From the NCBI GenBank assembly GCA_002422045.1, contig DITG01000039.1, positions 44,827 through 52,426 of the forward strand: a stretch of 7,600 nt of DNA. Reading direction: 5' to 3'. Of this stretch, positions 6,211 through 7,600 are shown piece by piece. Both the position numbers and the translations under genes were made by a program. The notes beneath the pieces were generated by a model, which saw nothing but the letters and a program-made list of their open reading frames with translations, had not been told where the DNA came from and searched no databases. The stretch is from Acholeplasmataceae bacterium UBA6190 (GTDB lineage Bacteria > Bacillota_I > Bacilli_A > Acholeplasmatales > Acholeplasmataceae). Position 1 is the first letter of the stretch; every line of letters begins with the position of its first letter.

Positions 6211-7600
6211 ATGATCAAAATTGCATCATTGTGCGAACAAATGGGTGTCGCTCCAGAGGAGTGTATTCCCTATGGCTTTGATAAGGCCAAAATTGATTTA
6301 AAAGTTTTGAAGCGTTTAGGAAACAAACCCGATGGCAAATTGATCCTTGTGACTGCCATTAACCCGACACCAGCAGGCGAAGGCAAGACGACGATTTCGA
6401 TCGGATTGGCACAAGGTTTGAAGCAAATTGGCAAACATCCAGTCCTGGCACTGAGAGAACCTAGCTTAGGACCAGTGTTTGGATTGAAGGGCGGCGCGAC
6501 GGGTGGCGGCAAGTCGAGCGTAGTGCCTTCAGACGATATCAATTTGCATTTTACAGGGGATTTACATGCCATTACGGCAGCGAATAATTTGCTTGCTGCA
6601 CTCATTGACAATCATATGTTCCAAGGCAATGAGTTGAAACTTGAAACCATCACGTGGAAGCGTTGCATGGATATGAATGACCGTAACTTGCGTGAGATCG
6701 AAACTCCACAGCGCAAGGACGGATTTGTCATCACCGCAGCCAGTGAAATCATGGCGATTTTAGCGTTATCGAAAGATCTGATGGATCTCAAAACAAGAAT
6801 CAATCGTATTTTGATCGGTTATAATCAGGAACAACAACCTGTCTATGTGAAAGACTTAGGCGGCGCAGATGCGCTTGTTTGGTTACTGAAGGATGCGATG
6901 AATCCCAATTTGGTGCAAACCATTGATGGTGTACCGACATTTGTTCATGCGGGTCCGTTTGCCAACATCGCTCACGGATGTAACTCGATTGTTGCAACCA
7001 AACTCGCCTTGAAACTTGGGGACTATACAGTCACTGAAGCTGGATTTGGCGCAGATTTGGGGATGGAAAAATTCTTAGATATCAAAGTACCTGAACTCGG
7101 AAAACAAGTCGATGCTGTTGTCATTGTCACGACACTGAGAGCACTCAAATCCCATGGTGGTGCTGAACAGTTTTCATCTCCCAATCTGGATGCGATGAAA
7201 CTGGGATTGCCACTGTTACAAAAACACTTATCGAACATCAAGACGATCGGATTACCTTATGTCATTGCGGTCAATTATTACGCCAATGATGTGAAAGACG
7301 AAGTTGAGTATATGCTGTCATGGGCCAAAGAGCATCATCACCCGATTGCGCTTTGCGAAGGATTCGCCAAGGGCGGAGAAGGCATGGTGGACTTAGCCAA
7401 CATCGTGACCAAAATCGCTGAACAGAAATCAGTCATCAATCCAATCTATGACAGACATGATCTTCCAAAATTGAAGATTGAAAAGATTGCGACCAAGATA
7501 TATGGAGCAAAAGAAGTCGTTTTCACGAAAAAAGCACTCCAACAACTTGAAACTTATGAGAAATTAGGTTGGAATTTGCCGGTTTGTATGGCGAAAACCC
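6211..7600 (+). CDS. fhs: Formate-tetrahydrofolate ligase (3' end outside window)
   Basis: This enzyme condenses formate and tetrahydrofolate with ATP to 10-formyl-THF, by way of formyl phosphate, supplying one-carbon units. ATG 6211 follows AAAGGGAG (6197-6204). 463 codons are visible of a usual 550-560. TPAGEGKTT (53-61) is the phosphate-binding loop, EPSLGPVFGLKGGATGGG (83-100) and DDINLHFTGD (108-117) form the first signature, and PTFVHAGPFANIAHGCN (242-258) the second, then TEAGFGADLGMEKF. Two oddities stand out. The N-terminus lacks about 10-15 residues usual before the helix that starts here with IKIASLCEQMG. The loop normally read as GGGYAQ or GGGYSQ is GGGKSS (98-103), and the following Met-Glu/Asp pair is Ser-Asp. 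The rest is well conserved, so it is probably active. It has its own promoter after pflBA, whose product formate is its substrate. Confidence 0.96.
   Translation, partial: MIKIASLCEQMGVAPEECIPYGFDKAKIDLKVLKRLGNKPDGKLILVTAINPTPAGEGKTTISIGLAQGLKQIGKHPVLALREPSLGPVFGLKGGATGGGKSSVVPSDDINLHFTGDLHAITAANNLLAALIDNHMFQGNELKLETITWKRCMDMNDRNLREIETPQRKDGFVITAASEIMAILALSKDLMDLKTRINRILIGYNQEQQPVYVKDLGGADALVWLLKDAMNPNLVQTIDGVPTFVHAGPFANIAHGCNSIVATKLALKLGDYTVTEAGFGADLGMEKFLDIKVPELGKQVDAVVIVTTLRALKSHGGAEQFSSPNLDAMKLGLPLLQKHLSNIKTIGLPYVIAVNYYANDVKDEVEYMLSWAKEHHHPIALCEGFAKGGEGMVDLANIVTKIAEQKSVINPIYDRHDLPKLKIEKIATKIYGAKEVVFTKKALQQLETYEKLGWNLPVCMAKT

Noticed and set aside
6270..6611. Minus-strand open frame of 113 codons opposite fhs
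   Set aside because: It lies entirely opposite the conserved P-loop and signature region of fhs. Its composition reflects the sense codons.
1..7600. Mobile element, phage, CRISPR, toxin-antitoxin or a new defence system
   Set aside because: No transposase, integrase, inverted repeats, repeat-spacer array or defence-type domain was seen. All genes are housekeeping or fermentation genes plus one unknown membrane protein.

Overview
The window is a compact stretch of core and fermentative genes, all on the + strand and separated by short, well-formed regulatory gaps. The low-to-moderate GC content (judged by eye), strong AGGAGG-type ribosome sites, TATAAT boxes and protein style point to Bacillota or a close relative such as the Acholeplasma/Izemoplasma side of the Mycoplasmatota. 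This placement is inference and I would not name a genus. UGA works as a stop: it ends pflB exactly where pyruvate formate-lyases normally end, and Trp is written TGG. A UGA=Trp code as in Mycoplasma is therefore unlikely.

Layout. Positions 1-1215 hold the last third of mfd, the transcription-repair coupling factor, cut by the window edge. A close-spaced class I aminotransferase of the AspC/TyrB type follows (1232-2413, GTG start) and ends in a clear intrinsic terminator. A self-contained unit comes next: an extended -10 promoter, a 162-residue five-helix membrane protein of unknown function (2504-2992), and a hairpin that begins at its stop codon. The 158-base gap before pflB carries two identical TATAAT boxes, a phased TTTCATT triplet and a cre-like palindrome. 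pflB (3151-5412) and pflA (5399-6148) overlap by 14 bases. A 10-bp hairpin closes them, and the -10 box of the fhs promoter directly abuts that hairpin. fhs (6211 onward) runs off the right edge.

How the genes fit together. PflA activates PflB by installing a glycyl radical. PflB splits pyruvate with CoA into acetyl-CoA and formate. Fhs joins formate to tetrahydrofolate using ATP, feeding 10-formyl-THF into purine, formyl-Met and other one-carbon metabolism. The right half therefore reads as an anaerobic formate make-and-capture module with separate promoters. The left half (mfd plus aminotransferase) has no obvious functional link to it.

I found no new defence, mobile or RNA system, no tRNA or rRNA, no CRISPR array and no insertion sequence. 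The most interesting points are regulatory architecture and a divergent active-site loop in Fhs. No gap without a gene exceeds about 160 bases.
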